A model generated the notes under the pieces. It was not told the origin of the DNA. It did not search any database and saw only the letters and a list, made by a program, of their open reading frames with translations. A program made the position numbers and the translations under genes. Of a stretch of 64,000 nt of DNA, positions 56,521 to 64,000 are shown in pieces (the stretch's first letter is position 1; every line of letters starts with the position of its first letter). The DNA is from Virgisporangium aurantiacum (GTDB taxonomy: Bacteria; Actinomycetota; Actinomycetes; Mycobacteriales; Micromonosporaceae). Where the stretch lies: contig NZ_BOPG01000003.1 in assembly GCF_016863635.1 (NCBI RefSeq), forward strand, positions 186,001 through 250,000, given 5' to 3'.

Positions 56521-57930
56521 TCAGCGGGAGGGCACGTGCCGCCAGACCATGATCTCGCCGGACCGGACCGAGCACGCGACGTGCGTCGCCGAGCTCTGGC
56601 AGGACCGTTCCCCGGCCGCTTCGAACGTGCCCAGCGGGTACGCGGTGCCCGTTTCCATGCTGAGCGCGGCGATCGTCCAGGTGAGGCCGCGGTCGCGATG
56701 GATGATCGGCGTCCAGTCGGAGTAGTTCTGGTTCACCAGGTGCCAGCCGCGGTGGTGGCTCAGGGCCCGGCCGGTGACCGCGTCGAACACCGCGACGTCG
56801 AGGTCGGTGTCGGCGTCGGTGTAGCCGAGGAGGCGGCGGTCGTTCCCCGACAGCACGTGCGGCCAGCCGACCCGGCGCAGCTCCGCGCCGGTCGCCGGAT
56901 CGAGCACCTGCGACTTCGCGCCGTCGGCCAGGCAGACCCACGGGCCGCACGGCAACGCGGGCGCCCACGTGCCGGTCAGCCGGACCCAGCGCGGCGCGCC
57001 GGCGCCGGGCCCGTACGCGACCAGCGTGCCGGGCTGCGCGATGTTCGCGGCGCCCTCGGCCGGCTCGGAGCCGACCGCGAACACCAACGTGATGTCGCCG
57101 GCCCTGATGCCGACCTGGTAGCCGGCGGCGGTGCCCGGCTGGACCTGCTCCTCCCACGGGGACGGCGCGGGCGGCACGCCGGTGATCGTGCTCCACGTCC
57201 CGGCGCGCAGGTCGAGCACGTCGGCGGTGCCGTCGGTGCGCACCCGGGCCCGCGCGACGTCCCGGACGCTGCCGAATCCGGACACCCGCAGAATCCGTTC
57301 GCCGGCCGCCAGCGGCGGGATCACCTCGTGCCACAGCTCGCGTCCGGTCGCCGGGTCGATGCCGGTGAGGTTCCGGATCCGGATGTTCGTCTCGAGCTCC
57401 ACCGGTCCGCGGCCGACCACCACGACGCCCTCGGCGACCGCGCTGAGGTCGCCGTCGACGGTCCACCGGACCTGCCCGGTGGCCAGGTCGAGCGCGACCA
57501 CCTCGTCGGGCCTGGTCGGCGTGACGACCAGGAGCACGCCGCCGACCACCGGGTACGGACCGGCCCGCTGGAACGGAACCGCGGTCGCCCAGCGCAGGGT
57601 GCCGTCGAGGCCGTAGGCGCGCAACACCCGCTCGTTACCGGAGTGCACCACCACGAGGTCACCGGCGAAGAAGAACTCGTCGGCGCCGGAGCCGGGGATG
57701 CGACTCGGGCCGTCGAAGCGGGCCGGCAGCGGCAGCGTCGCCGGGCCGATCACCAGCGCGGCGAAGGCCACCACGGCCACCACGAGAGCGGTGCGCAGCC
57801 GGGTGTTCGGCGGTCCCTGCCACGGACGCAGCCACAGGCGCAGCCACGGCGGCGGCCACGGACGGCGGCGGTCGGCCGGTGGAGGGTCCTCCCGGTCGAG
57901 TTCGCCGAGTTCGATCAGGGTCTCTGCCAC
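56521..57930 (-). CDS. Membrane-anchored PQQ-like beta-propeller protein
   Basis: A protein of 469 residues. A short cytoplasmic N-terminus containing TLIELGELDRE, a basic Trp/Pro-rich stretch, one transmembrane helix (ALVVAVVAFAALVIGPA, near 50-66) and a large external domain. The repeats have the PQQ-propeller pattern (VLRAYGLDGTLRWATAV, VVALDLATGQVRWTVDGD, GIDPATGRELWHE, VLDPATGAELRRVGW). Probably ligand-binding or scaffolding rather than enzymatic; no catalytic motif. GTG start overlapping the upstream gene by 16 bases. It lies in line with the two-component system. Confidence 0.82.
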   Translation of the reverse strand: MAETLIELGELDREDPPPADRRRPWPPPWLRLWLRPWQGPPNTRLRTALVVAVVAFAALVIGPATLPLPARFDGPSRIPGSGADEFFFAGDLVVVHSGNERVLRAYGLDGTLRWATAVPFQRAGPYPVVGGVLLVVTPTRPDEVVALDLATGQVRWTVDGDLSAVAEGVVVVGRGPVELETNIRIRNLTGIDPATGRELWHEVIPPLAAGERILRVSGFGSVRDVARARVRTDGTADVLDLRAGTWSTITGVPPAPSPWEEQVQPGTAAGYQVGIRAGDITLVFAVGSEPAEGAANIAQPGTLVAYGPGAGAPRWVRLTGTWAPALPCGPWVCLADGAKSQVLDPATGAELRRVGWPHVLSGNDRRLLGYTDADTDLDVAVFDAVTGRALSHHRGWHLVNQNYSDWTPIIHRDRGLTWTIAALSMETGTAYPLGTFEAAGERSCQSSATHVACSVRSGEIMVWRHVPSR

Positions 57931-59381
57931 GGCAACCGGCTCGATGCCACGGTGGCGGCCCGGCCGCCGCACGACGGTGAACAGTCGACCGGGAGCCGCC
58001 AGACCTGCAGCTGTCCGTCGGAGTTGCGGCAGGCGAGGTACCGGCCGCCCGCGTCACAGTTGGCGTACGGCCCGGGAAGCACGGTGACAGTCTTGAACGT
58101 TCCGGCCGCCAGGTCCAGCTGCCAGAGGCGGGCGTCCTGACCCTCCCGCTCGTCGCTGCGGCGCAGCAGCGGGTCGCCGTAGTTGCGGTTGAGGAGGTCG
58201 GTGTCGCGCAGTTCGGAGACGGTCGCGCCGGTGGCCAGCTCGTGGACGACGAACATCGGCACGTCGGCGACCGGCGGCGCCTTCATGAACAGGGCGTGCC
58301 CGGTGCCGACCCGCAGCGGCCGCCCGGGTGCCCGCCAGCGCTCCGCACCGGTGTTCCGGTCGAGCCCGATCGTCTCGGTGGCCGGGCCCAGGCAGATCAC
58401 CTGGCCGCACTCGCGGGCGGTGACGCCGTCGAGATCGACGCGGTTGGTCCGCGGCGGCGTCACCGCGTTGGTCCAGCGCGGCCGCAGGCCCGGAATCTCG
58501 TGCGCGGTGATCGTGAAGCCGGCCCGGGTCGAGGTGACGGCGAGCAGCTGATCGCCGGCGCCCATGATCCGGGGCGGCGGGCCGGAATGGTCCGGCTGCT
58601 CCGCCGCCGGAACCTCGTAGCGCCCGACGTCGCGGCCGGTCGTGAGGTCGTAGGTGGTGATCGTGCCGCGCTCGGCGACGGCCAGCCAGCTCGCGCGTCC
58701 ACCGGTGTTGACGCCGACCGCGAGATTGACGCCCGGCGGTACCTCGATCTCCCAGCGCTTCTCGCCGCTGGCCACGTCGAGCCCGATCCAGGTGGCCTTC
58801 GTGCCCGGCTGGGCGTCGAACCCGATGGTGGCCTCGGAGCAGCGCTGGGTCTGCTTGATGATGACGATCGGGGCGTCCTCGACCAGCCACAGCGGAGCGC
58901 CGCGGATCTCCCACATGCGCCGGCCGGACGCGACGTCGACGCCGTACGTGTCGAACGGTGCCCGCTGGCTGCACGACACCGGCGCGATGACGACCGTGTC
59001 GCCGGCCGGCTGCACCAGCATCCGCCGCGGCGGCTGGTACTCCCACCGCACGCGGCCGGTCGTGAGGTCGTACGCGGTGACCTGGACGCCGGTCGGCCCC
59101 TCAACCGTGGCGAGCAGGTTGTCGCCCATCACCTGCGGCGAGTCGACCACCCCGGCGGCGGAGAACACGAGCCGGGCGGCGGCGGCCGGCTGGGCGGCCG
59201 CCGTGGCGCCCGCGGTGCAGCACGCCAGGAGAAGCAGAACGACCAGCCACGGGTTGGGCCGTGGCCGGCCGTTCGGACCTGGAACGCCCCACTCGTCGTC
59301 CGCGTCGTGTCCCAGGACGCCCAGTTCGATAACAATTGGGCCACTAGAACCTACCGATTCGGACGCGAATTCCGGGTGCAC
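57915..59381 (-). CDS. Membrane-anchored PQQ-like beta-propeller protein, paralogue
   Basis: A protein of about 488 residues with the same plan as its neighbour: an N-terminal IVIELGVLGHD motif, one transmembrane helix (PWLVVLLLLACCTAGATAAA) and an external propeller with repeats such as VTAYDLTTGRVRWEY, WIGLDVASGEKRWEIE, ITTYDLTTGRDVGRYE and IGLDRNTGAERWRA. The shared IELG motif before the membrane suggests duplication. GTG 59381 with GGGGGA immediately upstream is the best start, though spacing is short. First gene of a run with the second propeller, response regulator and kinase. Confidence 0.8.
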   Translation of the reverse strand: MHPEFASESVGSSGPIVIELGVLGHDADDEWGVPGPNGRPRPNPWLVVLLLLACCTAGATAAAQPAAAARLVFSAAGVVDSPQVMGDNLLATVEGPTGVQVTAYDLTTGRVRWEYQPPRRMLVQPAGDTVVIAPVSCSQRAPFDTYGVDVASGRRMWEIRGAPLWLVEDAPIVIIKQTQRCSEATIGFDAQPGTKATWIGLDVASGEKRWEIEVPPGVNLAVGVNTGGRASWLAVAERGTITTYDLTTGRDVGRYEVPAAEQPDHSGPPPRIMGAGDQLLAVTSTRAGFTITAHEIPGLRPRWTNAVTPPRTNRVDLDGVTARECGQVICLGPATETIGLDRNTGAERWRAPGRPLRVGTGHALFMKAPPVADVPMFVVHELATGATVSELRDTDLLNRNYGDPLLRRSDEREGQDARLWQLDLAAGTFKTVTVLPGPYANCDAGGRYLACRNSDGQLQVWRLPVDCSPSCGGRAATVASSRLPWQRP

Positions 59382-59439
59382 TCCCCCATTGTGCGTGGAC
59401 GACCGCCGTTCAGCACGGGTCAGCGGTAAATATTGGCAT

Positions 59440-61335
59440 CTATCGATCGGCGGCGGAGACGATCCCGGCCAGCCAACCGGTGACCGTTCGGGCCACGTCC
59501 TGCGCGGTGAGGCCGAGGTCGGCGAGCAGTTCCGGACGCGTCCCGTGCGGGTGCCAGTCCGGCTCGACGCCCAGGTCACGCAGCGGAACGTCGGCACCGG
59601 CGTCGCGCAGGGTCTTGGCGATCGCATCGCCGACGCCGCCGGAGCGCACGCCGTCTTCGATCGTGACCACCAGCCGGTGCGCCGTCGCCAATCCGACCAG
59701 CTCCACCGGAACCGGACGCACCCATCGCGGGTCGACCACGGTCGCCCCGTAGCCCTGCTCGGCGAGCCGCGCCGCGGCCTCGACCGCGATGTGCCCCATC
59801 GCGCCGACGGCGACGATCAGCACGTCCTTCCGGCCGTCCGGGTCCTGCAGCAGCACGTCGATCGGGCCCACCCGGTCGACCGCCGGCAGGTCGGCCGGCA
59901 CCGCACCGGTCGGGAACCGGACGATCGTCGGGCCGTCCTCGACGCCCACCGCCTCGCGCAGTTCGGCCCGCAGCGTCACGGCGTCGCGCGGTGCGGCGAT
60001 CCGCAGCCCGGGAACCACCCCGAAGACCGACATGTCCCAGATGCCGTAGTGGCTCGGGCCGTCGGGACCGGTGATGCCGGCCCGGTCGAGCACGAACGTC
60101 ACCGGCAGCTTGTGCATCGCGACGTCGAGCAGGACCTGGTCGAAGGCGCGGTTGAGGAACGTCGCGTAGACCGCGACGACCGGGTGCAGGCCGCCGATGG
60201 CCAGGCCCGCGGCGGACGTCGCGGCGTGCTGCTCGGCGATGCCGACGTCGTACGCCCGCTCCGGGTATTTCGCCATCAGCTTCGCGATGCCGGTCGGGCC
60301 GGACATCGCGGCGGTGATACCCACGATGTCGGCCCGCTCGTCGGCGATCGCCACGAGCTCGTCGGCGAACACGCCCGTCCACTTCAGCGACGACGGCGCG
60401 AGCGGCTTGCCGGTCTCCGGGTCGAACGTCGACGGGCTGTGCAGGCAGTCGGCCTCGTCGTCCTCGGCCGGCCGGTAGCCGTAGCCCTTGCGGGTCACCG
60501 CGTGGACGATCACCGGACCGCCGAAGCCCTTCGCCCGGCGCAGCGCCGACTCCATGGCCGCCTGGTCGTGGCCGTCGACCGGGCCGACGTACTTGATGCC
60601 CAGGTCTTCGAACATCGCCTGCGGCGCCACCGCGTCCTTGATGCCCCGCTTCACGGCGTGCAGCACCTCGTACAGCGGCGCGCCGACCAGCGGCGTGCGC
60701 CCGAGCTGCTCCTTGACCAGGTCGAGCACCTTCTCGTAGCCGGGGTTCAGGCGCAGCGTCGACAGGTGCTCGGCGAGGCCGCCGATCGTGGGCGAGTACG
60801 AGCGGCCGTTGTCGTTGACGACCATCACCACCGGGTTCTTCGCGGCGGCGATGTTGTTCAACGCCTCCCAGCACATGCCGCCGGTGAGCGCGCCGTCGCC
60901 GACCACCGCGGCCACCCAGCGCTTCTCGCCGCGCAGCGCGTACGCCTTGGCCAGGCCGTCGGCGTAGGAGAGCGCGGTGGACGCGTGCGAGTTCTCGATG
61001 ATGTCGTGGTCGCTCTCGGCCCGGCTCGGGTAGCCCGACAGCCCGCCCCGGCTGCGCAGCATCTCGAACCCGTCCTGGCGGCCGGTGACGATCTTGTGCA
61101 CGTACGCCTGGTGGCCGGTGTCGAACAGAATCCGGTCTTTCGGCGAGTCGAACACCCGGTGCAGGGCCAGCGTGATCTCGACGACACCCAGGTTCGGCCC
61201 GAGGTGCCCGCCGGTGCGGGCAACCTTGGTGACCAGGAAGTCGCGGATCTCGGCGGCGAGTACCACCACCTCGTCGGTGGTGAGCTCCTTGAGGTCCTGC
61301 GGACCGCCGATACGGTCGATGATGCGGTCACTCAT
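59440..61335 (-). CDS. dxs: 1-deoxy-D-xylulose-5-phosphate synthase
   Basis: A protein of 631 residues, the first enzyme of the MEP isoprenoid pathway. It condenses pyruvate and glyceraldehyde 3-phosphate with thiamine diphosphate. The ThDP-binding [16 protein letters not shown] (near 154), the [16 protein letters not shown] histidine region, [11 protein letters not shown], and the transketolase-like pyrimidine domain ([17 protein letters not shown] with catalytic Glu; [18 protein letters not shown]) are all present. ATG 61335 is chosen because the family N-terminus starts there. Divergent from the DGPF-ECF42 operon. Confidence 0.97.
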   Translation of the reverse strand: MSDRIIDRIGGPQDLKELTTDEVVVLAAEIRDFLVTKVARTGGHLGPNLGVVEITLALHRVFDSPKDRILFDTGHQAYVHKIVTGRQDGFEMLRSRGGLSGYPSRAESDHDIIENSHASTALSYADGLAKAYALRGEKRWVAAVVGDGALTGGMCWEALNNIAAAKNPVVMVVNDNGRSYSPTIGGLAEHLSTLRLNPGYEKVLDLVKEQLGRTPLVGAPLYEVLHAVKRGIKDAVAPQAMFEDLGIKYVGPVDGHDQAAMESALRRAKGFGGPVIVHAVTRKGYGYRPAEDDEADCLHSPSTFDPETGKPLAPSSLKWTGVFADELVAIADERADIVGITAAMSGPTGIAKLMAKYPERAYDVGIAEQHAATSAAGLAIGGLHPVVAVYATFLNRAFDQVLLDVAMHKLPVTFVLDRAGITGPDGPSHYGIWDMSVFGVVPGLRIAAPRDAVTLRAELREAVGVEDGPTIVRFPTGAVPADLPAVDRVGPIDVLLQDPDGRKDVLIVAVGAMGHIAVEAAARLAEQGYGATVVDPRWVRPVPVELVGLATAHRLVVTIEDGVRSGGVGDAIAKTLRDAGADVPLRDLGVEPDWHPHGTRPELLADLGLTAQDVARTVTGWLAGIVSAADR

Positions 61336-61432
61336 GCCGTGCACGTCCACAACGTCATGAGCGGCCAGTCTAGCGGCGTCACCCGCTCGCGCACCCCGGC
61401 CGAACGAACCTACCGGGAATCTCCACAAGGTT

Positions 61433-61459
61433 TGTCGAGACGGCCGCCACGGCCCCGTC
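61433..61459 (+). promoter_or_regulatory. ECF42-type promoter for the DGPF-sigma operon
   Basis: TGTCGA (61433-61438), a 17-base spacer and CGTC (61456-61459) match the reported ECF42 promoter (TGTCGA at -35, CGA/TC at -10). It lies about 40 bases upstream of the DGPF gene GTG, so the sigma factor encoded in this operon would drive its own synthesis. Confidence 0.75.
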
Positions 61460-61498
61460 TACGCTGCGACATCGCCCGACCGGACCGAGGGGACCACC

Positions 61499-61861
61499 GT
61501 GAAGTACCTTCTGATGATCTACGGAAACCGGGAGAAATGGGACTCGATCCCGGCCGACGTGTGGCAGACCGAACTCGCGAAATACGCCGCGTTCACCGAG
61601 AAGTACCGGGCGACCGGCGAACTCCTCGGCGCGTACGGGCTCGCCGACGCGGTCAACGCCAAGCTCGTCCGCCGGGTCGACGGCGTGCCGGCCGTCACCG
61701 ACGGGCCGTACCTGGAGACCAAGGAGCACATCGCGTCCTTCTACCTCGTCGACTGCGAGAGCGAGGACCGCGCCCGCGAGATCGCCGCCGACCTGCCGCA
61801 CGCCAACACGGAGCCGGTCGAGTTGTGGCCGATCCTGCACGAAGCCGCCGCCGACCTGTGA
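61499..61861 (+). CDS. YCII-related / DGPF domain protein
   Basis: A protein of 120 residues with the YCII fold and the DGPF-type motif (VTDGPYLETKEHIASFYLVDC). The N-terminal MKYLLMIYGNREKWD is typical. DGPF proteins are obligate neighbours of ECF42 sigma factors and are thought to be their targets; the biochemical function is unknown. GTG start with GAGGGG upstream. The stop overlaps the sigma factor GTG (GTGA). Confidence 0.93.
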   Translation: MKYLLMIYGNREKWDSIPADVWQTELAKYAAFTEKYRATGELLGAYGLADAVNAKLVRRVDGVPAVTDGPYLETKEHIASFYLVDCESEDRAREIAADLPHANTEPVELWPILHEAAADL

Positions 61862-63075
61862 CCGCACCCGACGAGGACCTGTTGCGCGAACTCGCGCCGC
61901 AGGTCCTCGCGGCCATGGTGCGTCGCTACGGGCAGTTCGACCTCGCCGAGGACGCCACCCAGGAGGCGCTGCTGCAGGCCGCCCTGCGGTGGCCGGTCGA
62001 CGGCCGGCCCGACAACCCCCGCGCCTGGCTGGTCACCGTGGCCTCCCGCAAGCTGGTCGACCAGCTGCGCAGCGAGGTCGCCCGGCGCAACCGGGAGGAG
62101 CAGGTGCACGACGCGACGCCGCGGTCGGACCTGCTCGGCCACGCCGCCGACGCCGGCACCGGGCAGGACCGCGACGACTCGCTCCACCTGCTGTTCCTGT
62201 GCTGCCACCCGGCCCTGTCGGCGCCCAGCCAGATCGCGCTGACGCTGCGCGCGCTGGGCGGCCTCACCACCGGTCAGATCGCCAACGCCTTCCTCGTTCC
62301 GGAGGCGACCATGGCGCAGCGGATCAGCCGGGCCAAGCAGACGATCAAGACCAGTGACCGTCCGTTCGGCGGGGCGGAGGGGCTGGCCGTCGTGCTCCAC
62401 GTCCTCTATCTGATCTTCAACGAGGGCTACACCGCGACCACCGGGCCGGACCTCACCGCGCCGCACCTCAGCGACGAGGCGATCCGGCTCGCCCGCTGGC
62501 TGCACCAGCTGCTCCCCCACGACGCCGAGGTGACCGGCCTGCTCGCGCTCATGCTGCTCACCGACGCCCGCCGGCCGGCCCGCACCGCCGCCGACGGCAG
62601 CCTCGTGCCGCTCGCCGAGCAGGACCGGTCGCGATGGAACGCGGCGATGATCGCCGAGGGGGTGACGCTGGTGACCGCCGCCCTCTCCGGCGGGCCGGCC
62701 GGTCCGTACCAGGTGCAGGCGGCGATCGCCGCGGTGCACGACGAGGCCGCGACGATCGGTGACACCGACTGGGCCCAGATCCTCGGCCTGTACGACCTGC
62801 TGGAGCGGCTCGCGCCCAGCCCGATGGTGAGCCTGAACCGGGCGATCGCGGTGGCCGAGGTGCACGGCGCGGCCGCCGCCCTCACCGTCCTGGACGCCCT
62901 CGCGACCGACTCCCGCCTGGCGACGCACCACCGCCTGCTGGCGACCCGGGCCCACGTCCGCGACCTGGCCGGCGACCGGGCCGGCGCGAAGGCCGACTAC
63001 ACCGAGGCCGCCCGACGGACCCTGAGCACCCGGGAACGGGCCTACCTGCTCAGGAAGGCCGAAGCGCTTTCATGA
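61858..63075 (+). CDS. ECF42-group RNA polymerase sigma factor
   Basis: A protein of 405 residues, far longer than a plain ECF factor. Region 2 is near the N-terminus (YGQFDLAEDATQEALLQAAL; PRAWLVTVASRKLVDQLR). Region 4 follows (LTLRALGGLTTGQIANAFLVPEATMAQRISRAKQ). An approximately 200-residue helical C-terminal extension (FNEGYTATTGPDL; SPMVSLNRAIAVAEVHG) is typical of the group and has TPR-like character. There is no anti-sigma gene, as usual for ECF42, where the extension controls activity. GTG overlaps the DGPF gene stop. It overlaps the convergent methyltransferase gene by 6 bases. Confidence 0.95.
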   Translation: MTAPDEDLLRELAPQVLAAMVRRYGQFDLAEDATQEALLQAALRWPVDGRPDNPRAWLVTVASRKLVDQLRSEVARRNREEQVHDATPRSDLLGHAADAGTGQDRDDSLHLLFLCCHPALSAPSQIALTLRALGGLTTGQIANAFLVPEATMAQRISRAKQTIKTSDRPFGGAEGLAVVLHVLYLIFNEGYTATTGPDLTAPHLSDEAIRLARWLHQLLPHDAEVTGLLALMLLTDARRPARTAADGSLVPLAEQDRSRWNAAMIAEGVTLVTAALSGGPAGPYQVQAAIAAVHDEAATIGDTDWAQILGLYDLLERLAPSPMVSLNRAIAVAEVHGAAAALTVLDALATDSRLATHHRLLATRAHVRDLAGDRAGAKADYTEAARRTLSTRERAYLLRKAEALS

Positions 63076-64000
63076 CGGGGTGAACAGGCCCACGCACTCC
63101 ACGTGGTGGGTCATCGGGAAGGCGTCGAAGGCCCGCACCTCGGCCAGGTCGTAGCCGTGCTCGGCGAAGGTGGCCACGTCGCGGGCGAAGGCCGCCGGGT
63201 CGCACGCCACGTAGGCGACGGCCCGGGGGCGCCGGCGCGCGATCTCCTCGACCACCGTCCGGCCGGCGCCGGACCGCGGCGGGTCGAGCACCACCACGTC
63301 GACCCAGCGCAGCGGTTGCGACGCGAGCACCTGCCGCACGTCGCCCTCGATCAGGTGCACGTTGGGCAGGTCGGTGAGGCTGCGCCCGGCGGCGGCCAGG
63401 CCGCGCGGGTCGCTCTCCACCGCGGTCACCCGGTCGACGACCGGAGCCAGCGCCGACGCGAACAGCCCGGCGCCGGAGTACAGGTCCCAGGCCCGCTCGC
63501 CCGGCGCGGGCCGCAACAGCTCCAGGACCGTCGCGACCAGCACCGCGGGGGCCGCCGGGTGCACCTGCCAGAACGCGTCCGCGTCGACCTCGAACACGCG
63601 CGCGCCGAGCGCCTCGCGCACGACGTGCGGGCCCTCGATCACCCTCGCCCGGCCGGTGCGCGACCGTCGGGTCAGCACCGACACGTCCCCCTCCGACGAC
63701 GCGACGACCTCGACCGACGCCAGCGACGGTGACCATCGGTCGGCCAGCACGTCGAGCGCGGCCGGCAGCGCGATGGGGCAGTCGTCGACCGGAACCACCC
63801 CGTGCGACCGGAACGGGTGGAACCCCAGCCGGCCGTCCCGGCCGACCGCGTACTGCACCCGGGACCGCCAGCGCAGCGGCCCGCCGGGCAGCGGGTCCAC
63901 GTCCACCTGGAGGTCGGGGCGACGGCCGAGCCGGGCCAGTTGCTCGCGCACGACGGCGGCCTTCAGCTCGCGCTGCGCCGCCGGCGCGGCGTGTTGAAGG
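63070..64000 (-). CDS. RNA uracil-C5 methyltransferase (TrmA/RumA type), 5' end outside window
   Basis: Class I SAM-dependent methyltransferase for uracil in rRNA or tRNA. At least 310 residues are visible and the frame is open to the right edge (LQHAAPAAQRELKAAVV before the first in-window start-like codon), so the N-terminus, where a TRAM domain is common, is missing. SAM-binding motifs are AWDLYSGAGLFA and VTAVESDPRGLA. VLDPPRSGAG follows. The catalytic nucleophile cysteine lies in AYVACDPAAFARD (Ala where Ser is usual), with the base glutamate in HVECVGLF. Convergent with the ECF42 gene. Confidence 0.92.
   Translation of the reverse strand, partial: LQHAAPAAQRELKAAVVREQLARLGRRPDLQVDVDPLPGGPLRWRSRVQYAVGRDGRLGFHPFRSHGVVPVDDCPIALPAALDVLADRWSPSLASVEVVASSEGDVSVLTRRSRTGRARVIEGPHVVREALGARVFEVDADAFWQVHPAAPAVLVATVLELLRPAPGERAWDLYSGAGLFASALAPVVDRVTAVESDPRGLAAAGRSLTDLPNVHLIEGDVRQVLASQPLRWVDVVVLDPPRSGAGRTVVEEIARRRPRAVAYVACDPAAFARDVATFAEHGYDLAEVRAFDAFPMTHHVECVGLFTPS

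Overview
This window is chromosomal DNA of a high-GC actinobacterium, most likely of the family Micromonosporaceae. Coding GC is very high and GTG starts are frequent. The gene content also fits: a SigE-family sigma factor, a CebR/BglC pair with its operator, an ECF42 sigma factor with its DGPF partner, DUF3000, a conservon-type GTPase, an LAxTG (sortase E type) surface protein, the coproporphyrin-dependent heme branch (HemQ, HemY) and archaeal-like HerA/NurA with SbcCD. I see no rRNA, tRNA, CRISPR array, transposase, integrase or phage gene. Housekeeping and lineage-typical genes dominate.

Layout. 1-12 kb: the end of an unknown gene, then gltBD (glutamate synthase), an aldehyde dehydrogenase, a SigE-type sigma factor with a membrane propeller protein, and a Gfo/Idh/MocA oxidoreductase. 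11.4-19 kb: ACT protein, flavoprotein, a phosphotransferase with acyl-CoA dehydrogenase, then cebR-bglC behind a perfect CebR operator, a pRiA4b ORF-3 family protein and a RibD-type reductase. 19-26.6 kb: a compact five-gene DNA repair operon (herA, sbcD, sbcC, nurA, HhH-GPD glycosylase) bracketed by two copies of one palindromic repeat. 26.6-31.7 kb: DUF2637 protein, K+ channel, lipoprotein peptidase, ATP-dependent DNA ligase with an HD hydrolase, and a decayed DUF559 gene. 31.7-36 kb: a coiled-coil protein and an unusual Hsp70-like protein that share a C-terminal module. 36-41.5 kb: peptide deformylase, an ACT regulator, a LigD-type polymerase, the LAxTG protein, MsrB, an LCP protein and ElaA. 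41.5-46 kb: heme genes hemQ-hemY and hemE with an SDR gene between them, then DUF3000. 46-52.8 kb: a proline-rich membrane protein with a trypsin-like protease, RNase D and fadA-fadB. 52.8-64 kb: an M23 peptidase, an orphan degenerate CvnD-type GTPase, a two-component system behind two PQQ-like propeller proteins, dxs, the DGPF-ECF42 pair and an rRNA uracil methyltransferase that runs off the right edge.

How the genes work together. The clearest modules are nitrogen assimilation (gltBD), cello-oligosaccharide use (bglC under CebR), double-strand-break end processing (HerA-NurA with SbcCD) with base repair, end-joining-type enzymes (ligase and polymerase in separate loci), heme synthesis, fatty-acid beta-oxidation (fadAB plus an acyl-CoA dehydrogenase) and several envelope or signalling genes. 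The most interesting items are the repair operon with its flanking palindromes and the Hsp70-like/coiled-coil pair. Next are the degenerate orphan GTPase and two distant terminator hairpins with nearly identical apical sequences. Function assignments rest on motifs read by eye; no database search was possible.
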